DNA of 12,005 nt from Desulfobulbus sp. (GTDB lineage Bacteria > Desulfobacterota > Desulfobulbia > Desulfobulbales > Desulfobulbaceae): positions 1 to 12,005 of the forward strand of contig JAQUEZ010000184.1 of NCBI GenBank assembly GCA_028684915.1, given 5' to 3'. The translations under genes were made by a program, and so were the position numbers. This document shows positions 1 to 5,714 of this stretch, one piece after another. The notes under the pieces were generated by a model. The model saw nothing but the letters and a program-made list of their open reading frames with translations, was not told the origin of the DNA and ran no database searches. Each line of letters opens with the position of its first letter. The stretch's first letter is position 1.

Positions 1-61
1 CTGTCTCAGACCTTCCCAACAAGTTAAATGAAAATGCTAAGAAAAAAGTTACTCTGTCGAA
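1..61 (-). promoter_or_regulatory. Spacer after rplA, possible start of an rplJ (L10) leader
   Basis: This is the 61 nt downstream of the rplA stop codon. The gene that normally follows rplA is rplJ, whose mRNA often carries a structured leader bound by L10(L12)4. On the minus strand the spacer has a T-rich run (about 34 to 45) with no strong stem before it, so I do not call it a terminator. It ends at the window edge with TCTGAGACAG, which resembles the GACAG-containing element I associate with L10 leaders. Most of any leader would lie outside the window. The call rests on position plus a short motif and is weak. Confidence 0.2.
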
Positions 62-772
62 TTAAGCTGATTTGAGCAGAGATCGTACCTGTAAAGGATC
101 TACCTTAACGCCAGGTCCCATGGTGCTAGAAACCGAAATGGCACGCAAGTAAACCCCTTTACTGGTTGAAGGTTTTAGCTGGATCAATTTGTCAATAAAA
201 GCTACGATGTTTTCCGTCAGTTTATCAACACCAAAGGACCCTTTACCTATAGCAGCATGAACAACGCCTGCTTTATCAACACGGAAGTCAACCTTACCCT
301 TCTTAATCTCATCAACAACTCGGTTGATATCGAAGGTTACTGTACCCAATTTTGCGTTGGGCATAAGGTTACGAGGCCCAAGGATACGCCCAATTTTACC
401 GACTTCGCCCATCATATCAGGAGTAGCAATGGTCTTGTCGAAATCCAGCCACCCGCCTTTAATTTTGGCAATGATTTCGTCAGATCCAGCAAAATCGGCA
501 CCGGCAGCCAATGCTTCCTTCTCTTTTTCACCTTTGGCGAAAACAAGTACGCGGGCAGTTTTACCTGTACCATTGGGAAGGATAACACTGGAGCGAACCA
601 TCTGGTCTGCATGACGGGGATCAACGCCGAGCCTAACAGCTATATCCACCGCCTCATCGAATTTTGCAAATTTAGCTTTGAGAACACATTCAAGCGCCTC
701 GGCAAGATCGAATAACTTCGAACGATCAATTGCAGCAATGGCGTTTTTATAATTCTTTCCACGTATGGGCAT
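62..772 (-). CDS. rplA: Large ribosomal subunit protein uL1 (L1)
   Basis: This encodes ribosomal protein L1, which forms the L1 stalk of the 50S subunit, helps release deacylated tRNA from the E site, and in many bacteria represses its own operon by binding mRNA. At 236 residues it has the usual bacterial length. The conserved L1 core is clear: a [19 protein letters not shown] stretch at about 125-143, the [19 protein letters not shown] block at 159-177, and a C-terminal [10 protein letters not shown] at 216-225. The ATG start is supported by AAGGAG ending about 6 nt upstream. It follows rplK by 61 nt in the conserved nusG-rplK-rplA order, and rplJ is expected just beyond the window. I see no frameshift or truncation. 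Confidence 0.98.
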   Translation of the reverse strand: MPIRGKNYKNAIAAIDRSKLFDLAEALECVLKAKFAKFDEAVDIAVRLGVDPRHADQMVRSSVILPNGTGKTARVLVFAKGEKEKEALAAGADFAGSDEIIAKIKGGWLDFDKTIATPDMMGEVGKIGRILGPRNLMPNAKLGTVTFDINRVVDEIKKGKVDFRVDKAGVVHAAIGKGSFGVDKLTENIVAFIDKLIQLKPSTSKGVYLRAISVSSTMGPGVKVDPLQVRSLLKSA

Positions 773-833
773 ATATGCTCCTTATTCTCCCTAGTGTGTT
801 GTGGGGTTCACACAGGTACGAATGTACAATCAA

Positions 834-1259
834 TTATTTGATAATGGTTATGCCGCAGCTGCGTGCTGTGCCTTCGATAATGCGGATAGCGTGGTCAACG
901 TCATAAGCATTAAGATCCGGCATTTTAATTTCAGCAATCTCTTTGATTTTTGCCATATCAAGCTCTGCCACGCGGTCTTTTTTCGGGTTGCTGGAACCGC
1001 TCTTCAGGCCAGCTGCTTTTTTCAAAAGAACCGATGCAGGAGGGGTTTTGGTGATAAAGCTGTAGGATCGATCAGAATATACCGTAATAACTACCGGAAT
1101 GATGGTGTCACCTGCAGACTGGGTTTGGGCATTAAAGGCCTTGCAGAAGTCCATGATATTTACACCATGCTGGCCAAGAGCGGGGCCAACAGGAGGAGAA
1201 GGGTTTGCCTTCCCAGCTGGAATCTGCAGCTTAATGTATGCTTGGATTTTTTTTGCCAT
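834..1259 (-). CDS. rplK: Large ribosomal subunit protein uL11 (L11)
   Basis: This encodes ribosomal protein L11, which binds the GTPase-associated centre of 23S rRNA at the base of the L7/L12 stalk. It takes part in factor-dependent GTP hydrolysis and in sensing uncharged tRNA for the stringent response. At 141 residues it has the standard bacterial length. The N-terminal domain shows the family motif [20 protein letters not shown] at 20-39. The C-terminal RNA-binding domain contains [14 protein letters not shown] at 71-84 and ends in [11 protein letters not shown] at 129-139. A GGGAGG ribosome binding site lies about 8 nt before the ATG. The gene sits 29 nt after nusG and 61 nt before rplA. 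Confidence 0.98.
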   Translation of the reverse strand: MAKKIQAYIKLQIPAGKANPSPPVGPALGQHGVNIMDFCKAFNAQTQSAGDTIIPVVITVYSDRSYSFITKTPPASVLLKKAAGLKSGSSNPKKDRVAELDMAKIKEIAEIKMPDLNAYDVDHAIRIIEGTARSCGITIIK

Positions 1260-1267
1260 TGCTCGAC

Positions 1268-1286
1268 CTCCCCGTGTTACCGGGAG
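1268..1286 (-). promoter_or_regulatory. Short hairpin covering the rplK ribosome binding site
   Basis: In the 29-nt nusG-rplK spacer, CTCCCG and CGGGGAG face each other on the minus strand across a small loop, with one base bulged or unpaired. The 3' arm contains the rplK Shine-Dalgarno sequence, so folding would hide it. In E. coli, L1 represses the rplK-rplA mRNA by binding near the rplK start, so a translational control element here would be logical. The stem is short and I cannot show that it matches the L1-binding consensus. Confidence 0.25.
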
Positions 1287-1288
1287 TA

Positions 1289-1852
1289 TTAGTTTTTACT
1301 TACTTGAATGTACTCAAGTTCAACCGGTGTCGAACGTCCGAAAATGGAAACCATTACGCGAACACGACCTTTGTCCGGAAAAACCTCTTCGATGACACCC
1401 TGAAAATTTGCGAAAGGGCCATCAATAACACGAACAGGATCTCCCTCACCAAACACAACCTTAGGCTTTGGTTTATTGGCGCCGTCAGCAATCCGTCCTA
1501 GAATTTTGTGTGCTTCTTTCTCGGTTAAAGAAGGTATCTTTTTATATATGTCTTTGTCGGATCCGGCCTGATTCATGTTGATACCAACAAATCCTGTCAC
1601 CCGGGGAGTATCTTGTACCGTGTGCCAAGTATGTTGGTTCATCTCCATGTTTACCAGAATGTAACCAGGGAAAAATTTGCGCTCGGATGTTTTACGCGCA
1701 CCTTTGACCATTTCAACAACCTGCTCAGTGGGAACGAGAATTTCGCCAAACTGATCTTCCTGATTGGCGTTTTTTATCCGTTCTTCAAGCGTCGCTTTGA
1801 CCTTGTTCTCGAACCCGGTATGTGTATGTACGATGTACCAGCTTTTTGACAT
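1289..1852 (-). CDS. nusG: Transcription termination/antitermination factor NusG
   Basis: NusG binds RNA polymerase at the clamp helices, suppresses pausing, and links the polymerase to Rho or to ribosomal protein S10. The 187-residue protein has the two expected domains. The NGN domain occupies about 4-118, starting [15 protein letters not shown] and including the [13 protein letters not shown] strand at 60-72. The C-terminal KOW domain covers about 133-183, with [19 protein letters not shown] at 134-152. There is no extra inserted domain. The ATG lies 22 nt after the secE stop. The ribosome binding site is weak (GGGAT), which suggests translational coupling to secE. The secE-nusG pairing is nearly universal in bacteria. 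Confidence 0.98.
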   Translation of the reverse strand: MSKSWYIVHTHTGFENKVKATLEERIKNANQEDQFGEILVPTEQVVEMVKGARKTSERKFFPGYILVNMEMNQHTWHTVQDTPRVTGFVGINMNQAGSDKDIYKKIPSLTEKEAHKILGRIADGANKPKPKVVFGEGDPVRVIDGPFANFQGVIEEVFPDKGRVRVMVSIFGRSTPVELEYIQVSKN

Positions 1853-1874
1853 GTAATTTATCCCAGCCCGTCAA

Positions 1875-2147
1875 TCACTTGAGCACGAATGAAACAAGTT
1901 TCCCCAAGAGCAGATCAACCGAGCCGAGATATAATGAAATCACGATGACCAGCAAAATGACGAATCCTGTCAATCCCGCCGTGGGTTTCTTTCCAGGCCA
2001 AACAATTTTACGAAACTCAGACTGGACCTCGGATAGAAAAAGCTTGATCCCCGACGGTGAAAGCGCTACGCTCCCCTGCCGGTCATCAAGCTCTTTTTTA
2101 GTGTCTACGCCTTGTTTGCCTGATCGATTTGTTTTTTTTGTCGACAT
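1875..2147 (-). CDS. secE: Preprotein translocase subunit SecE
   Basis: SecE is the clamp-like membrane subunit that stabilises SecY in the SecYEG protein-export channel of the inner membrane. At 90 residues it is a short, single-spanning SecE. It has a hydrophilic, charged N-terminus (1-30), the amphipathic helix with the signature EFRKIVWPGKKP at 44-55, and one hydrophobic span at about 58-80. An in-frame TGA 24 nt upstream of the ATG fixes the start, since no in-frame ATG lies between. Oddly, no good Shine-Dalgarno sequence precedes this start. The gene lies 43 nt after tRNA-Trp, so the mature mRNA probably has a short 5' end made by tRNA processing. Confidence 0.96.
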   Translation of the reverse strand: MSTKKTNRSGKQGVDTKKELDDRQGSVALSPSGIKLFLSEVQSEFRKIVWPGKKPTAGLTGFVILLVIVISLYLGSVDLLLGKLVSFVLK

Positions 2148-2190
2148 TATGTGGTGCTGAGAACCTTGGATTCACATTACGTGAACTCAT

Positions 2191-2266
2191 TGGCAGGCCA
2201 GGAGGGACTCGAACCCCCAACCCCCGGATTTGGAGTCCGGTGCTCTACCATTAGAGCTACTGGCCT
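2191..2266 (-). tRNA. trnW: tRNA-Trp (anticodon CCA)
   Basis: The 76-nt gene folds as a full cloverleaf. The acceptor arms are AGGCCAG and CTGGCCT, the discriminator base is G, and the 3' CCA is encoded. The anticodon stem CCGGA/TCCGG closes the loop CTCCAAA, giving anticodon CCA at 2231-2233. The T-loop sequence GGTTCGAGTCC is present. It starts 2 nt after the rpmG stop codon and is followed by secE, so it is cut out of an mRNA that carries genes on both sides. A 5-bp inverted repeat (2171-2185) lies just past its 3' end. Confidence 0.97.
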
Positions 2267-2268
2267 GT

Positions 2269-2418
2269 TTACTTGGTTTCCTTATGCGCGGTATGCGTCT
2301 TGCAAAAAGGGCAATATTTTTTCAGCTCCAGCTTATGGGGAACTGTTTTTTTATTCTTTGTGGTGGTGTAGTTGCGTTGCTTACAATCTTGGCAAGCTAA
2401 CGTGATTGTATCTCTCAT
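2269..2418 (-). CDS. rpmG: Large ribosomal subunit protein bL33 (L33), zinc-binding form
   Basis: This encodes the small 50S protein L33, located near the E site. It was found by translating the gap between tuf and tRNA-Trp. The product has 49 residues, starts [20 protein letters not shown] and ends THTAHKETK, matching the usual 49-55 residue family length. Cysteines at 9, 12, 36 and 39 form two CxxC pairs, which marks it as the C+ (zinc-ribbon) type rather than a cysteine-free paralogue. The ATG has only a poor ribosome binding site upstream. The tuf-rpmG-trnW-secE-nusG order is common outside the Enterobacteria and supports the call. Confidence 0.95.
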   Translation of the reverse strand: MRDTITLACQDCKQRNYTTTKNKKTVPHKLELKKYCPFCKTHTAHKETK

Positions 2419-2439
2419 AGTATGCTCTATAGAGTGACA

Positions 2440-2465
2440 GCAGCCGGACTCAAGAGCCCGGCTGC
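2440..2465 (-). promoter_or_regulatory. GC-rich hairpin in the tuf-rpmG spacer
   Basis: GCAGCCGG (2440-2447) and CCGGCTGC (2458-2465) form a perfect 8-bp stem with a 10-nt loop. On the minus strand the following bases are TGTCACTC, with no T run, so this is not a standard intrinsic terminator. It ends about 22 nt before the rpmG start. It could be an attenuator, an RNase processing site, or a 3' stabiliser for tuf mRNA. The structure is seen directly and its role is inferred. Confidence 0.45.
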
Positions 2466-2482
2466 ATATTCGACCTCAAATC

Positions 2483-2500
2483 ACCTCGAGTATTCGAGGT
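2483..2500 (-). promoter_or_regulatory. Small hairpin immediately after the tuf stop codon
   Basis: ACCTCGA (2483-2489) and TCGAGGT (2494-2500) form a perfect 7-bp stem with a 4-nt loop, beginning 4 nt after the tuf stop codon. No T run follows on the minus strand. Together with the hairpin at 2440-2465 it gives two stems in an 86-nt spacer. A role in mRNA stability or in separating tuf from rpmG is possible but unproven. Confidence 0.4.
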
Positions 2501-2504
2501 AATA

Positions 2505-3695
2505 TTATTCGATGATTTCGGAAACTACTCCGGCGCCTACGGTACGTCCACCCTCACGGATAGCGAAACGAAGGCCGGCTTCCATAGCGATCGGAGTGAT
2601 TAACTCTCCAGTGACGTGTACGTTGTCACCAGGCATAACCATCTCTACGCCTTCCTCAAGGGTAACCACACCAGTTACATCGGTGGTCCGGAAGTAGAAC
2701 TGGGGGCGATATCCGTTGAAGAATGGGGTATGACGACCGCCCTCTTCCTTGGTCAGAATATAGGCCTCAGCCTTGAATTTTTTGTGCGGCTTGATCGAAC
2801 CCGGTTTAGCCAACACTTGACCGCGAACAACATCCTCACGTTTCACACCGCGAAGCAACGCGCCGACATTGTCGCCAGCCTGGCCCTCATCGAGCAGCTT
2901 GCGAAACATCTCAACACCAGTACAGGTGGTCTTTGCAGTTGCACGGATACCAACGATCTCGATTTCGTCACCTACGTGGATAACACCGCGCTCTATACGT
3001 CCTGTAGCAACGGTACCACGTCCGGAGATCGAGAAGACATCCTCAACCGGCATCAGAAAAGGTTTATCAACTGCGCGCTCGGGCTGGGGAATGTAGCTAT
3101 CGACTGCAGCCATCAGATCCCAGATACACTTGGCTTTATCTTCTTCTTCCGGATTTTCCAGAGCCAACAGCGCAGACCCCTGAACAATTGGAATATCGTC
3201 ACCCGGGAAATCATACTTATCAAGCAACTCACGCAGCTCCATCTCAACCAGCTCGATCAGTTCGGGGTCATCAACCATGTCGCATTTGTTCAAGAACACG
3301 ACCATGGCAGGTACACCTACCTGACGGGCAAGCAGAATGTGCTCACGAGTCTGAGGCATGGGGCCGTCGGTAGCTGCTACAACTAGAATTGCGCCATCCA
3401 TCTGCGCAGCACCAGTAATCATATTTTTGATGTAGTCAGCATGACCCGGACAGTCTACATGGGCATAATGGCGAGCTTCAGTCTGATATTCGACATGAGC
3501 AGTGGCGATGGTAATACCACGCTCTTTCTCTTCAGGCGCTTTGTCAATCTCACTGAAATCGGTGAAACTAGCCATACCTTTTGTTGACAGTACACGTGTG
3601 ATAGCAGCAGTCAGAGTGGTCTTACCATGGTCAATATGACCGATTGTTCCTACATTGACATGCGGCTTTGTCCGCTGAAATTTTTCCTTCGCCAT
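2505..3695 (-). CDS. tuf: Translation elongation factor Tu
   Basis: EF-Tu is the GTPase that brings aminoacyl-tRNA to the ribosomal A site. The 396-residue protein is full length. The G domain carries all the GTP-binding motifs: G1 GHIDHGKT at 19-26, switch [13 protein letters not shown] at 59-70, G3 DCPGH at 81-85, G4 NKCD at 136-139 and G5 GSAL at 173-176. Domains II and III follow, with [14 protein letters not shown] and, near the end, [14 protein letters not shown]. The ATG has a strong AAGGAG about 7 nt upstream. It lies 68 nt after tRNA-Thr(GGU), so one primary transcript probably supplies both tRNAs and the factor that carries them. I see no sign of gene conversion or damage, and whether a second tuf copy exists cannot be seen here. 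Confidence 0.99.
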   Translation of the reverse strand: MAKEKFQRTKPHVNVGTIGHIDHGKTTLTAAITRVLSTKGMASFTDFSEIDKAPEEKERGITIATAHVEYQTEARHYAHVDCPGHADYIKNMITGAAQMDGAILVVAATDGPMPQTREHILLARQVGVPAMVVFLNKCDMVDDPELIELVEMELRELLDKYDFPGDDIPIVQGSALLALENPEEEDKAKCIWDLMAAVDSYIPQPERAVDKPFLMPVEDVFSISGRGTVATGRIERGVIHVGDEIEIVGIRATAKTTCTGVEMFRKLLDEGQAGDNVGALLRGVKREDVVRGQVLAKPGSIKPHKKFKAEAYILTKEEGGRHTPFFNGYRPQFYFRTTDVTGVVTLEEGVEMVMPGDNVHVTGELITPIAMEAGLRFAIREGGRTVGAGVVSEIIE

Positions 3696-3763
3696 CTCAT
3701 GTCTCCTTGGGGCAAAAGTTCAATCAGACTCAATCGATCTTTTTTACCAATCGACTGATACTT

Positions 3764-3838
3764 TGGAGCCCGCGATCGGATTTGAACCGATGGCTTCCTC
3801 CTTACCAAGGAGGTACTCTACCTCTGAGTTACGCGGGC
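3764..3838 (-). tRNA. trnT: tRNA-Thr (anticodon GGU)
   Basis: The 75-nt cloverleaf has acceptor arms GCCCGCG and CGCGGGC, discriminator U, and an encoded CCA. The anticodon stem CCTCC/GGAGG closes the loop TTGGTAA, giving GGU (plus-strand positions 3804-3806), which reads ACC and ACU codons. The T arm has GGTTCAAATCC. It occupies the place of E. coli thrT, directly upstream of tuf. Confidence 0.97.
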
Positions 3839-3886
3839 GCATGAAAAATAGATCAGCTTACAGCTATGTGGTGAAACGCAAGAAAA

Positions 3887-3961
3887 TGGAGCGGGAAACG
3901 AGACTCGAACCCGCAACCCTCAGCTTGGAAGGCTGATGCTCTACCATTGAGCTATTCCCGC
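3887..3961 (-). tRNA. trnG: tRNA-Gly (anticodon UCC)
   Basis: The 75-nt cloverleaf has acceptor arms GCGGGAA and TTCCCGC, discriminator U, and an encoded CCA. The anticodon stem TCAGC/GCTGA closes the loop CTTCCAA, giving UCC (plus-strand 3927-3929), which reads GGA and GGG. The T arm has GGTTCGAGTCT. It corresponds in position and anticodon to E. coli glyT. A 48-nt spacer without clear features separates it from tRNA-Thr(GGU). Confidence 0.97.
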
Positions 3962-4008
3962 TTATCTGCGTTACCAGCGCAGCGCACTGATGTGTCGCTG
4001 CTCAATAA

Positions 4009-4093
4009 TGGTGGAGGGGGGAGGATTCGAACCTCCGAAGGCGCCGCCGACAGATTTACAGTCTGTTCCCTTTGACCGCTCGGGAACCCCTCC
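4009..4093 (-). tRNA. trnY: tRNA-Tyr (anticodon GUA)
   Basis: This is an 85-nt class II tRNA with a long variable arm, as expected for bacterial tRNA-Tyr. The acceptor arms are GGAGGGG and CCCCTCC, the discriminator is A, and the CCA is encoded. The anticodon stem ACAGA/TCTGT closes the loop CTGTAAA, giving GUA (plus-strand 4057-4059). The T arm has GGTTCGAATCC. It corresponds to E. coli tyrU in the same cluster. Confidence 0.97.
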
Positions 4094-4103
4094 ACATATT
4101 ATC

Positions 4104-4166
4104 AGAAGACAAAAGACAGAAAGCAGACAACAGATTCTGCCAGCCGCTTTCTGGCTTTTGTCTTCT
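4104..4166. repeat. 21-bp near-perfect inverted repeat between tRNA-Tyr and tRNA-Thr(UGU)
   Basis: The arms at 4104-4124 and 4146-4166 are each 21 nt and are complementary at 20 positions, with one mismatch. They are separated by a 21-nt loop (4125-4145). The arms are purine-rich on one strand, with short GACA and AGAA units. The repeat fills 63 of the 82 nt between the two tRNA genes. No T run follows the stem on the minus strand, so it is not an ordinary terminator. It could be a REP-like or miniature inverted-repeat element, or a processing stem between the two tRNAs. Copies elsewhere in the genome would be needed to decide. Confidence 0.75.
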
Positions 4167-4175
4167 CATCTCCGC

Positions 4176-4251
4176 TGGAGCTGGCGATGGGACTTGAACC
4201 CGCAACCCCCTGATTACAAATCAGGTGCTCTGCCAATTGAGCTACGCCAGC
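4176..4251 (-). tRNA. trnT: tRNA-Thr (anticodon UGU)
   Basis: The 76-nt cloverleaf has acceptor arms GCTGGCG and CGCCAGC, discriminator U, and an encoded CCA. The anticodon stem CCTGA/TCAGG closes the loop TTTGTAA, giving UGU (plus-strand 4216-4218), which reads ACA and ACG. The T arm has GGTTCAAGTCC. It is the first gene after the promoter at 4264-4291, matching E. coli thrU at the head of the tufB operon. Confidence 0.97.
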
Positions 4252-4263
4252 AAGAACCCGGCA

Positions 4264-4291
4264 AATATACCCTGATTATTTTATTAATCAA
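4264..4291 (-). promoter_or_regulatory. Sigma70-like promoter of the tRNA-tuf operon
   Basis: On the minus strand a -35 box TTGATT (4286-4291) and a -10 box TATATT (4264-4269) are separated by 16 nt. They match the consensus at 4 and 5 of 6 positions. The -10 box is followed by GC-rich TGCCGGG, the kind of discriminator seen in stringently controlled stable-RNA promoters. The predicted start point is a few nucleotides upstream of tRNA-Thr(UGU), and the apr-qmo terminator lies just behind. Sequence match and position agree, but no transcript data are available. Confidence 0.7.
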
Positions 4292-4321
4292 GCATTATTT
4301 TGCTTTTGATTTCCTTTTCAC

Positions 4322-4355
4322 AAAAAAAAAGCCTGAGGAACAGTGCTCCCCAGGC
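4322..4355 (-). terminator. Intrinsic terminator after qmoC
   Basis: On the minus strand a 9-bp stem (4347-4355 with 4331-4339, including one G-U pair) and a 7-nt loop are followed directly by nine T residues (4322-4330). It starts about 29 nt after the qmoC stop codon. It should end apr-qmo transcription before the tRNA-tuf promoter. Confidence 0.92.
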
Positions 4356-4384
4356 CTTGAGCCGTCATTAAAACCTGTTAATTC

Positions 4385-5593
4385 TTATTGATTTAACGGA
4401 TTTTTGATGAACGAAGACTCACGATACCGCTCAAAAGCCATGGCAAAGGTACGATACACAATGTGAGCAAATTTAGTGAAGGGCATGTACAGGAACAGCA
4501 TCACAACAGAGATCAGATGCAAGTAGTACATGACATACCCCAGAGAAGGAATCCCAATGAGACGCAGAATCTCGGCAGTCAAACCAGTGACCCCGACACC
4601 CATGATGATCCAGATCAGGAACCAGTCGTAAAAGGTGTTTGAGGCTTTACCGGCAGCTTCCATCTTGGTTCTATTCATCCACAAGATGCCGATACCGGCG
4701 ATCATGGCAACAGCTGAGACGTTGGCCAACAGTTTCACCGGATTCCACATAGAAATCGGGCCGTGCATTGACGGAATAAAGATACCTACAACGTCCTGGG
4801 TGAACAGTGAATAGCAGGTAACAATAAACAGACCGATAAAACCGAACATCAGCGGTTGATGCCCCTTAACACGCTCGCCATTTACCGTACATTCCTTAAA
4901 ACGATTATGCTGAAGGATTTCGATAATGGCTGGCCACAGAAACATTTTGATGAACTGTGGTACGGAAGGACGATAGGCTACATCTTTTTGGCCGATGGAC
5001 GCTTCCATCCCCTTCCACAGTTTGGAGATCCCCTTATAGATTGAAGTCACGGCTATACCAGCGGCAGTGAGCATGATCAAATCGATGAAGAGTACGTTTT
5101 TCGCCAGCAAACGGAAATCCCAATGTCCAAAGAATTGGGTATAACCGGCCTTTGCGAAATGCTCTCCCGAAGGAATGTGCATACCCCCGGAAATAATCCA
5201 AAGAACAAAAATAGCAATTGCGGGTATTCCGATCAGCATTGGCAAATTTTTGGCTGAGGAGCACAAATCCGCCAAGGCGGTCGGCCAACCAAGGGTACGG
5301 TAAGCATAGGCACGGATGGCGCCAAGGACATCGCCTGGACGAGCGCCACGAGGGCACATTTCCGTACAATCGCCGCACTGATGACAGAGAAAAATACTCG
5401 AGTCACTGGTTAGTTGATCCTTCAGGCCCCACTGGGCGAGAATCATCTGTTTGCGGGGAAAAGGATTGGTGTCGGTGGAAAGCGGGCAGGCGACAGAACA
5501 CGTCGCACATTGATAACACTTTTTCAAAGTGTCCCCACCCGCCTCCTTCATAGCTTTTATAAAATCAAGATCGGGTTGCACGTTCATGGACAT
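4385..5593 (-). CDS. qmoC: Quinone-interacting membrane-bound oxidoreductase subunit QmoC
   Basis: QmoC is the membrane subunit of QmoABC, which exchanges electrons between menaquinone and the soluble Qmo subunits and hence AprBA. The 402-residue protein resembles a fusion of HdrC and HdrE. The N-terminal part has two [4Fe-4S] motifs, with cysteines 26, 29, 32, 36 and 70, 73, 76, 80. Hydrophobic spans follow at about 118-136, 165-184, 248-266, 287-306, 322-341 and 355-375, with another possible at 213-227. His residues at 245, 277, 359 and 377 are candidates for heme b ligands, since QmoC is known to bind heme b. The start is supported by AGGAGG 6 nt upstream of the first ATG; a second ATG two codons later is less well placed. 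It follows qmoB after 121 nt and is the last gene before the terminator. Confidence 0.96.
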   Translation of the reverse strand: MSMNVQPDLDFIKAMKEAGGDTLKKCYQCATCSVACPLSTDTNPFPRKQMILAQWGLKDQLTSDSSIFLCHQCGDCTEMCPRGARPGDVLGAIRAYAYRTLGWPTALADLCSSAKNLPMLIGIPAIAIFVLWIISGGMHIPSGEHFAKAGYTQFFGHWDFRLLAKNVLFIDLIMLTAAGIAVTSIYKGISKLWKGMEASIGQKDVAYRPSVPQFIKMFLWPAIIEILQHNRFKECTVNGERVKGHQPLMFGFIGLFIVTCYSLFTQDVVGIFIPSMHGPISMWNPVKLLANVSAVAMIAGIGILWMNRTKMEAAGKASNTFYDWFLIWIIMGVGVTGLTAEILRLIGIPSLGYVMYYLHLISVVMLFLYMPFTKFAHIVYRTFAMAFERYRESSFIKNPLNQ

Positions 5594-5663
5594 TATTTCC
5601 TCCTGTCATGAAAGGTGGTGATCTACGCGTCAGTCGGAGTGTATCACTGAGTAATAGGATAAA

Positions 5664-5691
5664 CCGCCACTCATGGGGTCATGAGTGGCGG
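5664..5691 (-). promoter_or_regulatory. Perfect 12-bp hairpin between qmoB and qmoC
   Basis: CCGCCACTCATG (5664-5675) and CATGAGTGGCGG (5680-5691) form a perfect 12-bp stem with a 4-nt loop, starting 23 nt after the qmoB stop. Only TTTATCC follows on the minus strand, so the T tract is short and termination would be weak at best. It is more likely a processing, stabilising or partial attenuation element in the qmo mRNA. About 70 nt remain between it and qmoC, with no clear promoter. Confidence 0.7.
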
Positions 5692-5714
5692 CAAACATTC
5701 AGCAGTATCGGCGA

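Noticed and set aside
2151..2405. An 84-codon open frame on the plus strand across tRNA-Trp and rpmG
   Set aside because: The string GLEPPTPGFGVRCS is the usual false peptide from an antisense tRNA gene, and the rest is opposite rpmG.
2616..3386. A 256-codon open frame on the plus strand opposite tuf
   Set aside because: It is opposite highly conserved EF-Tu codons, and the translation has no family-like features.
3979..4001. A 6-bp inverted repeat in the spacer between tRNA-Tyr and tRNA-Gly
   Set aside because: The stem is short with an 11-nt loop in GC-rich sequence, and is within what chance would give. No T run or other signal goes with it.
3990..4391. A 133-codon open frame on the plus strand across tRNA-Tyr and tRNA-Thr
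   Set aside because: It runs antisense through two tRNA genes, the inverted repeat, the promoter and the terminator. Its protein contains the GFEPP-like and DLNPQP-like strings that come from translating tRNA T arms.
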